Part shown: in pieces, positions 1-8,853 of the stretch | How positions within the stretch are numbered: position 1 is the first letter of the stretch | Layout of the letters: every line of letters starts with the position of its first letter | DNA from: VRUE01 sp036379955 | Lineage (GTDB): Bacteria; Actinomycetota; Thermoleophilia; Solirubrobacterales; 70-9 | Assembly (NCBI GenBank): GCA_036379955.1 | Contig: DASVFR010000044.1 | Location: 10,528 to 74,527 of the forward strand | DNA: 64,000 nucleotides | Direction of reading: 5' to 3' | Made by a program: the position numbers and the translations under genes | The notes under the pieces: generated by a model | The model's input: only the letters and a program-made list of their open reading frames with translations | Database searches by the model: none | What the model was told of the DNA's origin: nothing

Positions 1-2247
1 TTCGTGGATCGAGAGCGCCAGCGTGTTGGCGATCCCGAACAGGGAGACGACGATCGCCAGCAGCAGCAGCGCGTAGACGAGGTTGACCAGCTGGTCGACC
101 TGTTCTTCGCGGCTTTCCTTCAGTTCCTGCTGGTTGAGGACTTCGGCGACCGGGAAGGCCGCTTCCACCCCTTTTGTGAGGATCGCCTGGACCTCGGCTT
201 GGTCGGCCCCCGGCGCGACCTGGACGAAGTCGATCGTGTCCTGGGTCTGGCCGAACTCGCGCGCCATCGACGCCTGGTCGATCAGCACGCTGCCGAAGAC
301 GCCGAGCTTGGAGGCGAACTCGCCGACGACTTCGAAGCTCGGCAGGTGCCGGGTCTGACTGAGCAGGCGGAAGCGGTCCCCCAGCTCGAGGCCGTGTTCG
401 GAGGCGAACCCGTCGGAGACGATCGCCTGGCCCGCGCGCAGGCCACGCAGCGCCGCCGGCCCGCCTTTCTTCCATTCGATCTGGACCGTCTTTTCGACGT
501 CGCGGCTGGCCGCCGAGACCCGCACGCCGGCGCCCGTGGGGAGCAGCTTCGCCTGCTCGGCGCGGATCGTGGCGACGGCGCTCACGCCGGGCACCTTGCG
601 GGCCGCCCGCGCCGCGCCGGCCGGGATCGGCGAGAAGCCGTCGCTGTTCTGGATCACGAGGCCGCCGGCGAAGTTTTCGTCGACCACCTGGGCGACCGAG
701 CTCTTCAGGCCGGCGGCGAAGACGGTGACGAAGGCGACCACGGTGAGGCCGATCATCAGCGCCGCCGCGGTGACGGCGGTGCGGCTCGGGTTGCGCTGGG
801 CGTTCTCGCGGGCGAGGCGGCCGAGCAGGCGCCGCAGGCGCTCCAGCGGCCAGCCGGCGACGGTCGCCAGCGGTCCGACGAGGCGCGGGCTGAAGAGCGA
901 GACGGCGAAGACCATGGCGACCGCGCCGCCGCCGATCAGGCCTGCCGCGGTGCCGGCGGCGGCGCTGCCGAAGAGGCCGATGAGGATCATCGCCAGGCCG
1001 GCGACGCCGACCAGCAGCGAGGCCACCGCTCCGAGTAGGCGGCGCCGGCGGCTGGGCTCCGGCACGGCGACGCGCAAGGCCGCGAGCGGCGGCACCCGGG
1101 TCGAGCGGATCGCCGGGACGAGGGCAGCGAGGACGGTGACGACGACCCCGACCAGCAGCGAGACGACGACCGTGCGCGACTCCAGCACCAGGGAGGTCGT
1201 CGGCAGGTCGACTTCGAACGCTTCGAGCAGGGCGTTGAGCAGCATCGCGATTAGGAAACCGCCGCCGATGCCGAGCACGGCGCCGATCAGCCCGACGGCG
1301 AAGGCTTCGGCGACGACGTCGACGAGGATCTGGCGGCGCGAGGCACCGAGGGTGCGCAGCAGGCCGAACTCCGAGATCCGCTGGGCGACGGTGATCGAGA
1401 AGGTGTTGAAGATCAGGAAGGAGCCGACGAGGATCGCGATGAAGGCGAAGACGAGCAGGAAGATGCGCAGGAAGGTGAGGTTTTCGCGGATTTCTTCCGA
1501 GCCGCGGTCGGCGTTTTCCTGCGCGGTCTCGACCCGAACGCCGGGCGGCATCTCGCGGGCGATCCGATTCTTCAGCGCGCTCGCCGGGACGCCCTTGCGG
1601 GCGGCGACCGAGATCTGGTCGAAGCGACCGACCTTGTGGGTGAGGTGCTGCGCGACCGGCAGCGTCACCTGGGCAATGCTGGCGCCGCCGAAGGAGGCGC
1701 CGCCGAGCCGCGTGAAGCCGACGAGGTCGAAGGAGCGGGCGCTGCCCTGGCCGATCAGCCTGATCGCTTCGCCCAGCTCCAGCCCGGAGGCTTCGGCGGC
1801 GGCCTTGTCGAGCGAGGCTTCGGTCGGCCCGCGCGGCTGGTGCCCCTCGATATAGGTGAGTGACTCGAGCCCGTCGGGCAGGCCCGAGGAGATGAACTTG
1901 GGCGCGAATTTGTTGCCGATCTTGTTGCCTTCGGCGTCGAAGAAGCCGCCCGGGGTGAAGATCGCGCCCGCCGCCAGCCGCACCCCGGGCGTCCGCTGCA
2001 CGCGCGGTAGCAGCGAGGCGGAAACCGTCGGGATTTCGCCGTTTTCCTGTTTGACCGGGTTCTCGGCGCTGATCACGACGCTCGTCCCCTTCAGCGACTC
2101 GCCGAAGATTTCGTCGAAGGCGGCGAAGATCGTGTCGGTGAGGACGTAGGAGCCGGCGACGAAGGCGACCCCGACGACGACGGCGAAGGTGGTCGCGAAG
2201 GCCCGCGCCTTGCGCGCCCAGAGGCTCTTGAGAGCGAGCCTAGTCAA
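1..2247 (-). CDS. ABC transporter permease, FtsX/MacB-like (3' end cut by window edge)
   Basis: The minus strand is open from a TTG at 2247 to the left edge (749 codons), so the C-terminus is missing. The translation starts with basic residues and one hydrophobic helix, then a long extracytoplasmic domain. A block of membrane helices follows around residues 290-430 (IFLLVFAFIAILVGSFLIF, with ISEFGLLRTLGASRRQI just after, the usual FtsX-core signature). A second extracytoplasmic domain follows, and the cut end is entering another helix. This is the two-FtsX-domain permease of a MacB/LolCDE-type exporter. The TTG start overlaps the stop of the ATPase gene by 8 nt, so the two are probably translated together. 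Substrate unknown; these exporters usually handle lipoproteins, peptides or drugs. Confidence 0.85.
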   Translation of the reverse strand, partial: MTRLALKSLWARKARAFATTFAVVVGVAFVAGSYVLTDTIFAAFDEIFGESLKGTSVVISAENPVKQENGEIPTVSASLLPRVQRTPGVRLAAGAIFTPGGFFDAEGNKIGNKFAPKFISSGLPDGLESLTYIEGHQPRGPTEASLDKAAAEASGLELGEAIRLIGQGSARSFDLVGFTRLGGASFGGASIAQVTLPVAQHLTHKVGRFDQISVAARKGVPASALKNRIAREMPPGVRVETAQENADRGSEEIRENLTFLRIFLLVFAFIAILVGSFLIFNTFSITVAQRISEFGLLRTLGASRRQILVDVVAEAFAVGLIGAVLGIGGGFLIAMLLNALLEAFEVDLPTTSLVLESRTVVVSLLVGVVVTVLAALVPAIRSTRVPPLAALRVAVPEPSRRRRLLGAVASLLVGVAGLAMILIGLFGSAAAGTAAGLIGGGAVAMVFAVSLFSPRLVGPLATVAGWPLERLRRLLGRLARENAQRNPSRTAVTAAALMIGLTVVAFVTVFAAGLKSSVAQVVDENFAGGLVIQNSDGFSPIPAGAARAARKVPGVSAVATIRAEQAKLLPTGAGVRVSAASRDVEKTVQIEWKKGGPAALRGLRAGQAIVSDGFASEHGLELGDRFRLLSQTRHLPSFEVVGEFASKLGVFGSVLIDQASMAREFGQTQDTIDFVQVAPGADQAEVQAILTKGVEAAFPVAEVLNQQELKESREEQVDQLVNLVYALLLLAIVVSLFGIANTLALSIHE

Positions 2248-2980
2248 TCCGCTTTTGCAGCTCGATCACCTCGTCGGTCGAGCCGGGCGCGTCGTCGTGG
2301 ACTATGCGACCGTCGCGCAGCGTGATCAGCCGGTCGGCGTGCGAGGCGGCGGCGGGATCGTGGGTCACCATGATCACGGTCTGGCCGAACTCGTCGACGG
2401 CCTGCCGCAGCAGGCTGAGCACGTCGGCTCCCGCCTTCGAGTCGAGGTTGCCGGTCGGCTCGTCGGCGAAGACGACGGCGGGCTTGGGCAGCAGGGCGCG
2501 GGCGACGGCGACGCGCTGCTGCTGGCCGCCGGAGAGCTCGGCTGGCCGGTGGGTGCGACGGTCCTCCAGGCCCACCGTGCGGATCAGCTGCTTGAGCCAC
2601 TCGGCATCGGGCTTGCGGCCGGCGATCGAGAGCGGCAGCGTCAGGTTCTCCTCGGCGGTAAGGACGGGCAGCAGGTTGAAGAACTGAAAGACGAAGCCGA
2701 GCTTGTCGCGGCGCAGCCTGGTCAGCGCGGCGTCGTCGAGGCCGGTGATCTCCTGACCGTCGAGCACGATCGTCCCCGCAGTCGGCCGGTCGAGGCCGGC
2801 GAGGATGTGCATCAGGGTCGACTTGCCGGACCCCGAGGGGCCCATGATCGCGGTGAAGCGGCCGCGCTCGAATCCGGTCGTGACGTCGACGAGAGCGTCG
2901 ACCGCCGCGGCGCCCTCGCCGTAGCGGCGGGAGACGCCGTTGGCCTCGACCACCTGGCCGTTGGAGCCGATCACGACCAT
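2240..2980 (-). CDS. ABC transporter ATP-binding protein, MacB/LolD-like
   Basis: A 246-residue ATPase that energises the adjacent permease. It shows Walker A (GPSGSGKST), Q-loop (FVFQFFNLLPVLTAEENL), ABC signature (LSGGQQQRVAVARALL), Walker B (VVFADEPTGNLDS) and the switch histidine (MVTHDP). The FNLLP and EPTGNLDS wording is typical of the LolD/MacB/FtsE branch. The frame stays open far upstream of 2980, but that part runs antisense to the HAD gene and looks like a shadow. The ATG at 2980 gives a normal family length, and a GTG immediately upstream is an alternative. Transcribed before the permease. Confidence 0.93.
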   Translation of the reverse strand: MVVIGSNGQVVEANGVSRRYGEGAAAVDALVDVTTGFERGRFTAIMGPSGSGKSTLMHILAGLDRPTAGTIVLDGQEITGLDDAALTRLRRDKLGFVFQFFNLLPVLTAEENLTLPLSIAGRKPDAEWLKQLIRTVGLEDRRTHRPAELSGGQQQRVAVARALLPKPAVVFADEPTGNLDSKAGADVLSLLRQAVDEFGQTVIMVTHDPAAASHADRLITLRDGRIVHDDAPGSTDEVIELQKRID

Positions 2981-3049
2981 CACCGTATCGGGCCGCGTGG
3001 CTAGGCAAGGCTCGACCGGAGCCGAGCGACTAGCCTCCGCCCCCAAGGG

Positions 3050-3835
3050 ATGGCGCTTGCTGACGACTTCGACGGCTTCCTGATCGACCTCGACGGCGTG
3101 GTCTGGATCGGGAAAGAGCTCCTGCCCGGGGCGCGCGAGGCGCTGCGCAGCCTGATCGGAGCCGGTAAGGAGGTCGTCTTCGTCACCAACAACCCGGGGC
3201 GCTCGCCCGCCACCTACCAGTCGCGCCTGCGCGACCGCGACGTTCCGGTCGCCGACGGCCACGTGGTCACGGCTGGGGTGGTGACGGCGCGCCTGGCGGC
3301 CGAAAGGGCGGGGGCCGGCGGCAAGGCCTTCGTCGCCGGGGCGCCAGGACTGAAGTCGGCCGCCTCCGCGGCCGGGCTCGAGCTGCTCGAGGGGGACGCC
3401 GGGCGGGAGGCCGACGTCGTGCTCGTCTCCGGGCACGCCGAGTTCGACTACGCGGAGCTGCTGACCGCGACCTTGGCGCTGCAGCGTGGCGCGGCCCTGT
3501 TCGCCACCAGCCGCGACCCGAACCTGCCGATGCCCGACGGCCTCTGGCCGGGAACCGGGGCCGTGCTGGCCGCCGTGGAGACCGCCTCGGGCGCGCGAGC
3601 CGAGATCGGCGGCAAGCCCGAGCGCCATCTCTTCGAGGCGGCGCGCGAGCTGATCGGCGACGCAGAGCGCGTGGCGATGATCGGCGACCGGCTCGCCTCC
3701 GACATCGTCGGCGGCCACGGCGCCGGCCTGAAGACGATCTTCGTGCTCAGCGGCGCCGACTCGCTCGAGGACGCCGCCGGCGCCGACCCGGCGCCCGACT
3801 TCGTCATCGAGGACCTCTCGGGGCTCCTCGAGTAG
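3050..3835 (+). CDS. HAD-superfamily sugar/nucleotide phosphatase, NagD-like
   Basis: A 261-residue cytosolic hydrolase. Motif I is FLIDLDGVVWIG (DxD nucleophile near residues 12-14). Motif II is FVTNNPGRSP near residue 44, and the C-terminal MIGDRLASDIVGG motif supplies the acidic metal ligands. The order and the TNN motif place it in subfamily IIA (NagD, 4-nitrophenylphosphatase, phosphoglycolate phosphatase type). The physiological substrate cannot be read from sequence. It is divergent from the ABC pair and starts about 70 nt from the ATPase start. Confidence 0.88.
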   Translation: MALADDFDGFLIDLDGVVWIGKELLPGAREALRSLIGAGKEVVFVTNNPGRSPATYQSRLRDRDVPVADGHVVTAGVVTARLAAERAGAGGKAFVAGAPGLKSAASAAGLELLEGDAGREADVVLVSGHAEFDYAELLTATLALQRGAALFATSRDPNLPMPDGLWPGTGAVLAAVETASGARAEIGGKPERHLFEAARELIGDAERVAMIGDRLASDIVGGHGAGLKTIFVLSGADSLEDAAGADPAPDFVIEDLSGLLE

Positions 3836-3914
3836 CAGTGAGCGACCCAATCGTCACGGTGATCGCCGGTCGTTCGAGTCCGTGGCGATTGGGGCGCGAA
3901 CCAGGGGTGGTTCT

Positions 3915-5093
3915 GTGAGCGAGGAGGCCCCGCCCTCGGTGCCGCGCCCCGGCGTCGCCTTCGCCGGGGTGTTCGTCGTCACCTTCCTCGGCCTGGTGGC
4001 CGTCGGCGCGGTGCTGCCCGTGCTGCCGCGCTACATCCACGGCCCGCTCGACGCCGGCGACGTCGCGGTCGGCGTGGTGATCGGCTCCTACGCGGTCACC
4101 GGCCTGCTGCTGCGCCCCTTCGCGGGCCGTCTCGCCGACCACAGGGGGCGCAAGCCGACGGTGCTGCTCGGCTCGATCCTGGTCGCGCTCGGCGGGTTCA
4201 TCTACCTGGTGCCGCTGGGGGTGCCGGGACTGATCGCGGCGCGGCTGGTGCTGGGCGCCGGCGAGGGCACGGTCTTCACCGCGAGCTCTGCCTGGGTCGT
4301 CGACCTGGCCCCGCTCGGGCGCCGCGGAAGGGTCATCGGCCTCTACGGCCTCTCGGTCTGGGCCGGGCTCAGCGTCGGCCCGCTGATCGGCGAGCTGATC
4401 CTGCACAGCGCCGGCTACACGGCAGTCTGGTTCTTCGCCGGGGCGGCGCCGCTGCTGGGAGCGCTGATCGCGACGCGGCTGCCGGACCCCTTCCACGCGG
4501 CGCCCAAGGTGGACGAACACCAGGCGCTGATCGAGCGCGAGGCGGTCCGCCCCGGCGCGGCGCTGGCACTGAGCTCGATCGGCTACGCGACGGTGGCGGC
4601 TTTCGTCGTCCTGCACCTCGACGCGCGCGGGGTCGGGCACGGCGCCGCCGTCTTCGGCGCCTTCGCGACGATGGTCGTGCTGACGCGGCTGGTCGGCGGC
4701 GACCTCCCGGACCGGGTCGGGCCGGTCCGGGTCGCGATCGTCGCCGCCGTGGTCGAGGCGGTCGGGCTGACGACGATCGGCCTCGCCTACAGCCTGCCCG
4801 TGGCGGTGGTCGGGGCACTGGCGATGGGCGCCGCCTTCTCGCTGCTCTACCCGTCGCTCTCCCTGATCGTGGTGGGCCGTGTGCCCGACACGCGGCGGGG
4901 GGCGGCGCTCGGCACCTTCACGGCGTTCTTCGACGCCGGCGTCGGCCTCGGCGCGCCGCTGGCCGGTCTGGTCGCGGCGCTGAGCAGCTACGAGGGCGCC
5001 TTCGTCACCGCCGCCGCGCTGGCCCTCGTCTCGGCGACGACGATCGCCCTCGTGATCGCACCGCGCGCCCGTCCCGCCTTCGCCACCCGCTGA
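3915..5093 (+). CDS. Major facilitator superfamily transporter
   Basis: About 392 residues with around twelve hydrophobic helices. The first is VAFAGVFVVTFLGLVAVGAVLPVLPRY. The MFS loop 2-3 signature is visible as GRLADHRGRKPTVLLGS. The half-way loop (DPFHAAPKVDEHQALIERE) separates the two six-helix halves. The layout fits the drug:H+ antiporter group, but the substrate is unknown. A GTG at 3882 would add 11 residues. I chose the GTG at 3915 because a purine-rich AGGGG lies 8 nt upstream. A long palindrome follows the stop. Confidence 0.85.
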   Translation: MSEEAPPSVPRPGVAFAGVFVVTFLGLVAVGAVLPVLPRYIHGPLDAGDVAVGVVIGSYAVTGLLLRPFAGRLADHRGRKPTVLLGSILVALGGFIYLVPLGVPGLIAARLVLGAGEGTVFTASSAWVVDLAPLGRRGRVIGLYGLSVWAGLSVGPLIGELILHSAGYTAVWFFAGAAPLLGALIATRLPDPFHAAPKVDEHQALIEREAVRPGAALALSSIGYATVAAFVVLHLDARGVGHGAAVFGAFATMVVLTRLVGGDLPDRVGPVRVAIVAAVVEAVGLTTIGLAYSLPVAVVGALAMGAAFSLLYPSLSLIVVGRVPDTRRGAALGTFTAFFDAGVGLGAPLAGLVAALSSYEGAFVTAAALALVSATTIALVIAPRARPAFATR

Positions 5094-5110
5094 CCCCCCG
5101 GCCGACTCCC

Positions 5111-5157
5111 GGGTGCAACGCGTTCTACATGCAATGGATGTAGAAAACGTTGCACCC
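5111..5157. repeat. Intergenic palindrome, GGTGCAACG family, copy 1
   Basis: Two 20 nt arms (5111-5130 and 5138-5157) pair at 18 of 20 positions around a 7 nt loop. The site lies between the convergent MFS and thioesterase-like genes, so it could terminate both transcripts. A second copy sits at 25206-25250 with the same outer GGTGCAACGCG and GAAAACGTTGCACC blocks but different inner pairs, so it belongs to a dispersed family. Confidence 0.85.
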
Positions 5158-5168
5158 CGGCGGGCGGG

Positions 5169-5954
5169 TCAGCGCTGGGCGATGAGGAGGGACTGGGCGG
5201 CGCGGCCGATGCGGCCGCGCTCGTCGTGGAGGACCGACTCGGCGGTGCCGATGCCGCTCGGCTGGGGTCGGGTGATCGCGTCGACGCAGACCCACTCGCC
5301 GGCGGGCATGCGCTCGAAGTGGACGGTGAGGTCGACGTTGACGAAGACGAACTCGCGGAAGTCGAGGACGGCGCTGATGCCGTTGCCGACGTCGGCCGCG
5401 ATCAGGGCGCGCTGCAGAGGCGTCGGCTCCTCGCCCGCGACAAGCGGATGCCGCATCCGCATCCAGACCGTCGCCGGCCCCGGCTCGAGGAAGGCACCGG
5501 CAACCGCCTTCCACTCCATCGCCGACTGATAACCGACGTCGTGTCCGGTGGGGAAGAACTCCGGCGTCCAACCTTCCTCCGGTCCCTGCGGCGGGGGTGA
5601 CACGTCAACCGCCTCCGCCGGCAGGTCGAGCTCGGAGACCCGTAGCAGCCAGGCCGTCGCCCGCATCAGCTCCCCGGCCTCCCCCGCCAAGGAGGCCTCG
5701 ACCAGCTGCACCCTCCTCCCCGGCCGCAGCACCCGCGACTCGACCCGCACCTCCCCAATCGGCACCGGCCGCAAGATCTCGAAGACGATCCGTCCCACCT
5801 GGAACTCGTCGGACCCGACAAGCTTCTCTATCTCACGCCCGAGCAACGCCGAAGGCGGCCCCGCATGCTGCGCCCCCGGGTCCCAAGGCCCCCGCGTAAG
5901 CTCACTGGCCAGGTAGCTGCTGTCGCCGCTCCGGGCATAGAACGCTTCGTCCAT
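5169..5954 (-). CDS. Acyl-CoA thioesterase-like hotdog-fold protein
   Basis: 261 residues, apparently a double hotdog. The N-terminal half has the GPPSALLGREIE helix and an EILRPVPIGEVRVESRVLRPG strand region. The C-terminal half has VFVNVDLTVHFERMPAGEW, resembling the TesB/thioesterase-like superfamily common in actinobacteria. The specific acyl substrate is not known. The frame extends upstream to 6032, but that stretch is the arm of a long hairpin. The ATG at 5954 (MDEAFYARSG) is the better start. Cytosolic, no signal peptide. Confidence 0.7.
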   Translation of the reverse strand: MDEAFYARSGDSSYLASELTRGPWDPGAQHAGPPSALLGREIEKLVGSDEFQVGRIVFEILRPVPIGEVRVESRVLRPGRRVQLVEASLAGEAGELMRATAWLLRVSELDLPAEAVDVSPPPQGPEEGWTPEFFPTGHDVGYQSAMEWKAVAGAFLEPGPATVWMRMRHPLVAGEEPTPLQRALIAADVGNGISAVLDFREFVFVNVDLTVHFERMPAGEWVCVDAITRPQPSGIGTAESVLHDERGRIGRAAQSLLIAQR

Positions 5955-5969
5955 CGCGGCGCATCGTAT

Positions 5970-6037
5970 GGGCGGTGAGGGGTAGCTCGCCGGACACTCA
6001 GCGCGAAGCGCGTCCGCCGAGCTACCCCTCACCGCCC
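5970..6037. repeat. Long hairpin between divergent genes
   Basis: Arms of 26 nt (5970-5995 and 6012-6037) match at 25 of 26 positions. The 16 nt loop contains its own small GCGC-GAA-GCGC stem. It fills most of the 97 nt between the thioesterase-like start (5954) and the msrB start (6052), so it would lie in a 5' leader rather than after a gene. No T-run follows. Confidence 0.85.
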
Positions 6038-6051
6038 TCTACCCTCTCCCT

Positions 6052-6459
6052 ATGGAGAAAGTGAAGAAGACCGACCAGGAGTGGCGAGAGCAGCTGACCC
6101 CCGAGCAGTACGAGGTAACCCGCAAGGCCGGCACCGAGCGGGCCTTCACCGGACCGTACTGGGACGAGAAAACCGAGGGGATGTACCACTGCGTGTGCTG
6201 CGGCGCCGAGCTGTTCTCCTCGGATACGAAGTTCGACTCCGGCACCGGCTGGCCCAGCTTCACCGAGCCCGCCAACCTCGAGCACGTCGAGCTACGGCCC
6301 GACAACAGCCTCTTCATGCGCCGCACCGAGGTCGTCTGCAAGCACTGCGACGCCCACCTCGGGCACGTCTTCGAGGACGGCCCGGCCGCGCGCGGCGGCC
6401 AGCGCTACTGCATCAACGGCTGCGCGCTGGAGCTGCGGCCCGCGGCCGAGGACGACTAG
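6052..6459 (+). CDS. msrB: Peptide methionine (R)-S-oxide reductase
   Basis: 135 residues, normal for stand-alone MsrB. It reduces the R-sulfoxide of methionine in oxidised proteins in the cytosol. Visible motifs are the two zinc CxxC pairs (HCVCCGAELF and CKHCDAHLGHVF), the substrate-site FDSGTGWPSF and the catalytic-cysteine motif RYCINGCAL near the C-terminus. The stop codon shares CTAG with the stop of the convergent response regulator, so the two messages overlap by 4 nt. Confidence 0.96.
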   Translation: MEKVKKTDQEWREQLTPEQYEVTRKAGTERAFTGPYWDEKTEGMYHCVCCGAELFSSDTKFDSGTGWPSFTEPANLEHVELRPDNSLFMRRTEVVCKHCDAHLGHVFEDGPAARGGQRYCINGCALELRPAAEDD

Positions 6460-7106
6460 GCTTTCCCGCCGGCGCCGAGGTAGCTGAACTTGACGGCCAG
6501 CGCCACGGCCTCGGTGCGGGTGTCGACTTCGAGCTTGGCGATCGCGTTGCGCACGTGGGTGTGGACGGTCGCCGGGCTGAGCTGGAGGCGTTCGGCGATC
6601 GCTTTCACCCGCAGGCCCTCAGCCAGGGCTTCGAGGATCTGGCGCTCGCGGGGCGAGAGCGTGAGCAGCTTCTCGACCTCCGAGGGCTTGCCGCCGGCGA
6701 AGTCGCCGCCGAGGAAGGTGCCGCCGCCGGTGACCGCTTTGACGGCGCGGGCGATGTCCTCGGCCGGGGCCGACTTGAGCACGTAGCCGGAGGCGCCGGC
6801 GCGCAGGGCGAGGGCGAGCAGGTCGGGCTGGGCGTGGGCGGTGAAGACGATCACCTTGGTCCGCGGGCGGACCTTCAAGACCTCCTTGGTCGCCTCGATC
6901 CCGTCGCGCTTGGGCAGCTCGACGTCGATGATGAGGACGTCGGGCTCCAGCTCCTTGACGGTGTCGACTACGTCGCGGCCGTTGCTGGCCTCGCCGACGA
7001 TCTCGACCGTGCTCGAGTTGGCCATCCGCGCCTTGATCGCCTCGCGGACGATCTCGTGGTCGTCGCAGAGGACGACCCGCTTGGCGTCCCGCACGCCGAT
7101 GCTCAT
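6456..7106 (-). CDS. NarL/FixJ-type response regulator
   Basis: 216 residues. The N-terminal receiver domain has the acidic pocket VVLCDDHE, phospho-acceptor IIDVELPKRDG (Asp near residue 60), VFTAH and the conserved lysine in GYVLKSA. The C-terminal LuxR helix-turn-helix reads LSPRERQILEALAEG...LSPATVHTHVRNAIAKL. It is a DNA-binding transcription factor controlled by phosphorylation. No histidine kinase gene lies next to it, so the partner is elsewhere. Convergent with msrB. Confidence 0.93.
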   Translation of the reverse strand: MSIGVRDAKRVVLCDDHEIVREAIKARMANSSTVEIVGEASNGRDVVDTVKELEPDVLIIDVELPKRDGIEATKEVLKVRPRTKVIVFTAHAQPDLLALALRAGASGYVLKSAPAEDIARAVKAVTGGGTFLGGDFAGGKPSEVEKLLTLSPRERQILEALAEGLRVKAIAERLQLSPATVHTHVRNAIAKLEVDTRTEAVALAVKFSYLGAGGKA

Positions 7107-7140
7107 CGTCGTGCCGCTCTGTCCCTACTCAAGCCACGGT

Positions 7141-8412
7141 TCACGCTGGTCCGATCCTCTCAGGCGCCCCGTAGGAATGCAAAATAGTGGGTAGGGTGAA
7201 GCCGCCGTCGGCGTCCTGCCGGTTCTCGATCAGCGCGATCATCGTCCGTCCCACGGCCACCGCCGTCCCATTCAGCGTGTGCACCGCCTGTAGGGATTCG
7301 CCATCGGCGGGCTGATACCTACAGTTGAGGCGCCTGGCCTGATAATCGGTCGTGTTCGAGCACGAGGTCAGCTCGCGGTAGCGCTCCTGGCTCGGAATCC
7401 AGGCCTCGCAGTCGTACTTCTTGGCCGCGGGCGCGCCGAGGTCGCCGGCGGCGACGTTTACCACCCGGTAGGGGATCTCGAGCTCGGTGAGGATGCGCTC
7501 CTCGATCGCCAGCAGGCGCTCGTGCTCGGAGGCCGAAGCCGACGGCTCGACGAACGAGAACATCTCGACCTTGTCGAACTGGTGGACGCGGAAGATGCCG
7601 CGCGTGTCGCGGCCGGCGGCGCCGGCCTCGCGGCGGAAGCAGGAGGAGAAGCCGGCGTAGCGCAGGGGCAGCCGCTCGGCCTCGAGGATCTCGTCGGCGT
7701 GCAGGGCGGCCAGCGAGACCTCGGAGGTGCCGACGAGGAAGAGGTCGTCCTTGGGCACCTCGTAGATCTGGTCGCGGTCGCCGGGCAGGAAGCCGGTGCC
7801 GTAGAGCGCCTCCTCGCGGACGAGGACCGGCGGGACGACGGGCTCGTGACCCTCGCCGCGCACGAGGTCGAGGACGAAGCGGACCAGCGCCAGCTCGACC
7901 AGGACCAGATCGCCCTTGACGTAGGCGAAGCGGGAGCCGGAGAGCCTGGCGGCGGCCTCGACGTCGATCAGGCCGAGCTCGGTGCCGATCTCGAGGTGGT
8001 CGCGGGGCTCGAAGGCGAAGCTGGGGGGCTCACCCTCGACGCGCAGGACGACCGCGTCCTCCTCGGTCATCCCTTCGGGGGCGTCGGGGTCGGGCAGGTT
8101 GGGCAGGGCGCCGGCGAGGCGCCCCAGGTCGGCTTCGACTCGCTCCAGCTCGGCCTTGCCGGCCTCGATCGTCCCCTTCAGCTCGGCGACCGCGCGCATC
8201 TGCTCCTCGGCGTCCTCGCCGCGCTGCTTGGCCTCGCCGATCTGCTTGGAGAGCGCCTTGCGCTCGGCCTGGGCGCCCTCGACCTCGGGCAGCAGCTCGC
8301 GGCGGCGGGCGTCGAGGTCGAGCAGCTCGTCGACCTGCTCGGCGGCGCCGCGGCGGGCGAGCGCCGCCTTGACCCGCTCAGGGTCGGAGCGGATCAGCTT
8401 CAGGTCGAGCAT
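7141..8412 (-). CDS. serS: Seryl-tRNA synthetase
   Basis: 423 residues, standard length for class II SerRS. The N-terminal coiled-coil arm that grips the tRNA long variable arm spans about residues 25-105. The catalytic core shows motif 2 (FSSCFRREAGAAGRDTRGIFR) and motif 3 (LNGTAVAVGRTMIALIENRQ), with TSEVSLAALH and the serine-binding ELTSCSNTTDYQARR. Starts 12 nt downstream of the stop of the upstream cytochrome gene. Confidence 0.97.
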   Translation of the reverse strand: MLDLKLIRSDPERVKAALARRGAAEQVDELLDLDARRRELLPEVEGAQAERKALSKQIGEAKQRGEDAEEQMRAVAELKGTIEAGKAELERVEADLGRLAGALPNLPDPDAPEGMTEEDAVVLRVEGEPPSFAFEPRDHLEIGTELGLIDVEAAARLSGSRFAYVKGDLVLVELALVRFVLDLVRGEGHEPVVPPVLVREEALYGTGFLPGDRDQIYEVPKDDLFLVGTSEVSLAALHADEILEAERLPLRYAGFSSCFRREAGAAGRDTRGIFRVHQFDKVEMFSFVEPSASASEHERLLAIEERILTELEIPYRVVNVAAGDLGAPAAKKYDCEAWIPSQERYRELTSCSNTTDYQARRLNCRYQPADGESLQAVHTLNGTAVAVGRTMIALIENRQDADGGFTLPTILHSYGAPERIGPA

Positions 8413-8424
8413 GTCTCCGGAGCG

Positions 8425-8823
8425 TCAGGGCGACTTGGCGCCGGGGCGGGGCGATTCTTCGGCTTCGCCGCCAGCGTACTTGGCGACGAAGCGGGCAACT
8501 TCTTCGGCCTCGTCGCCGACGACGATGTTCTGCGGCATGATCGCACCCGAGAAGCCGCCGTTCTGGATCGCGAAGAGAGCGTCGTCATACGTCTCGGTTC
8601 GCTGGTTGAGGTTTGGACCCTGCGTGCGCAGGCCGCGATTGCCGCTGCCCTGTGTGCCCGCGGCGCTCAGCGTGTGGCAGCCCGAGCAGTGCGTGGCGAA
8701 GAGCACGGCCCCGCCGTGGTCGGGTTCGTTGTCGGCGACCGAGACGCCTTCTTCGCCGAAGCCACAGGCGGCGAGTCCGAGGGCGGCGGCGATGGCCATG
8801 ACTGCGATCAGTGCTGGGCGCAT
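8425..8823 (-). CDS. Lipoprotein c-type cytochrome
   Basis: 132 residues. The N-terminal hydrophobic stretch ends in a lipobox (LGLAAC, Cys near residue 20), so it is predicted to be a lipid-anchored exported protein. A single haem-binding CSGCH lies at about residues 46-50, and a likely axial Met sits in GAIMPQNIV. This is a class I mono-haem electron carrier. It shares the CHTLxAAGT wording with the cytochrome at 63501, suggesting paralogues. The ATG at 8823 is chosen because it begins the signal peptide. Directly upstream of serS with a 12 nt gap. Confidence 0.85.
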   Translation of the reverse strand: MRPALIAVMAIAAALGLAACGFGEEGVSVADNEPDHGGAVLFATHCSGCHTLSAAGTQGSGNRGLRTQGPNLNQRTETYDDALFAIQNGGFSGAIMPQNIVVGDEAEEVARFVAKYAGGEAEESPRPGAKSP

Positions 8824-8853
8824 GCGGCGCGCATCATATTGTGCGGACAAGCG

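Noticed and set aside
4..1855. Long plus-strand open frames at the left end
   Set aside because: They are antisense to the ABC permease, whose membrane helices and FtsX signature are clear on the minus strand.
2981..3850. N-terminal extension of the ABC ATPase frame
   Set aside because: The extension would run antisense through the HAD gene. Normal ATPase length begins at 2980.
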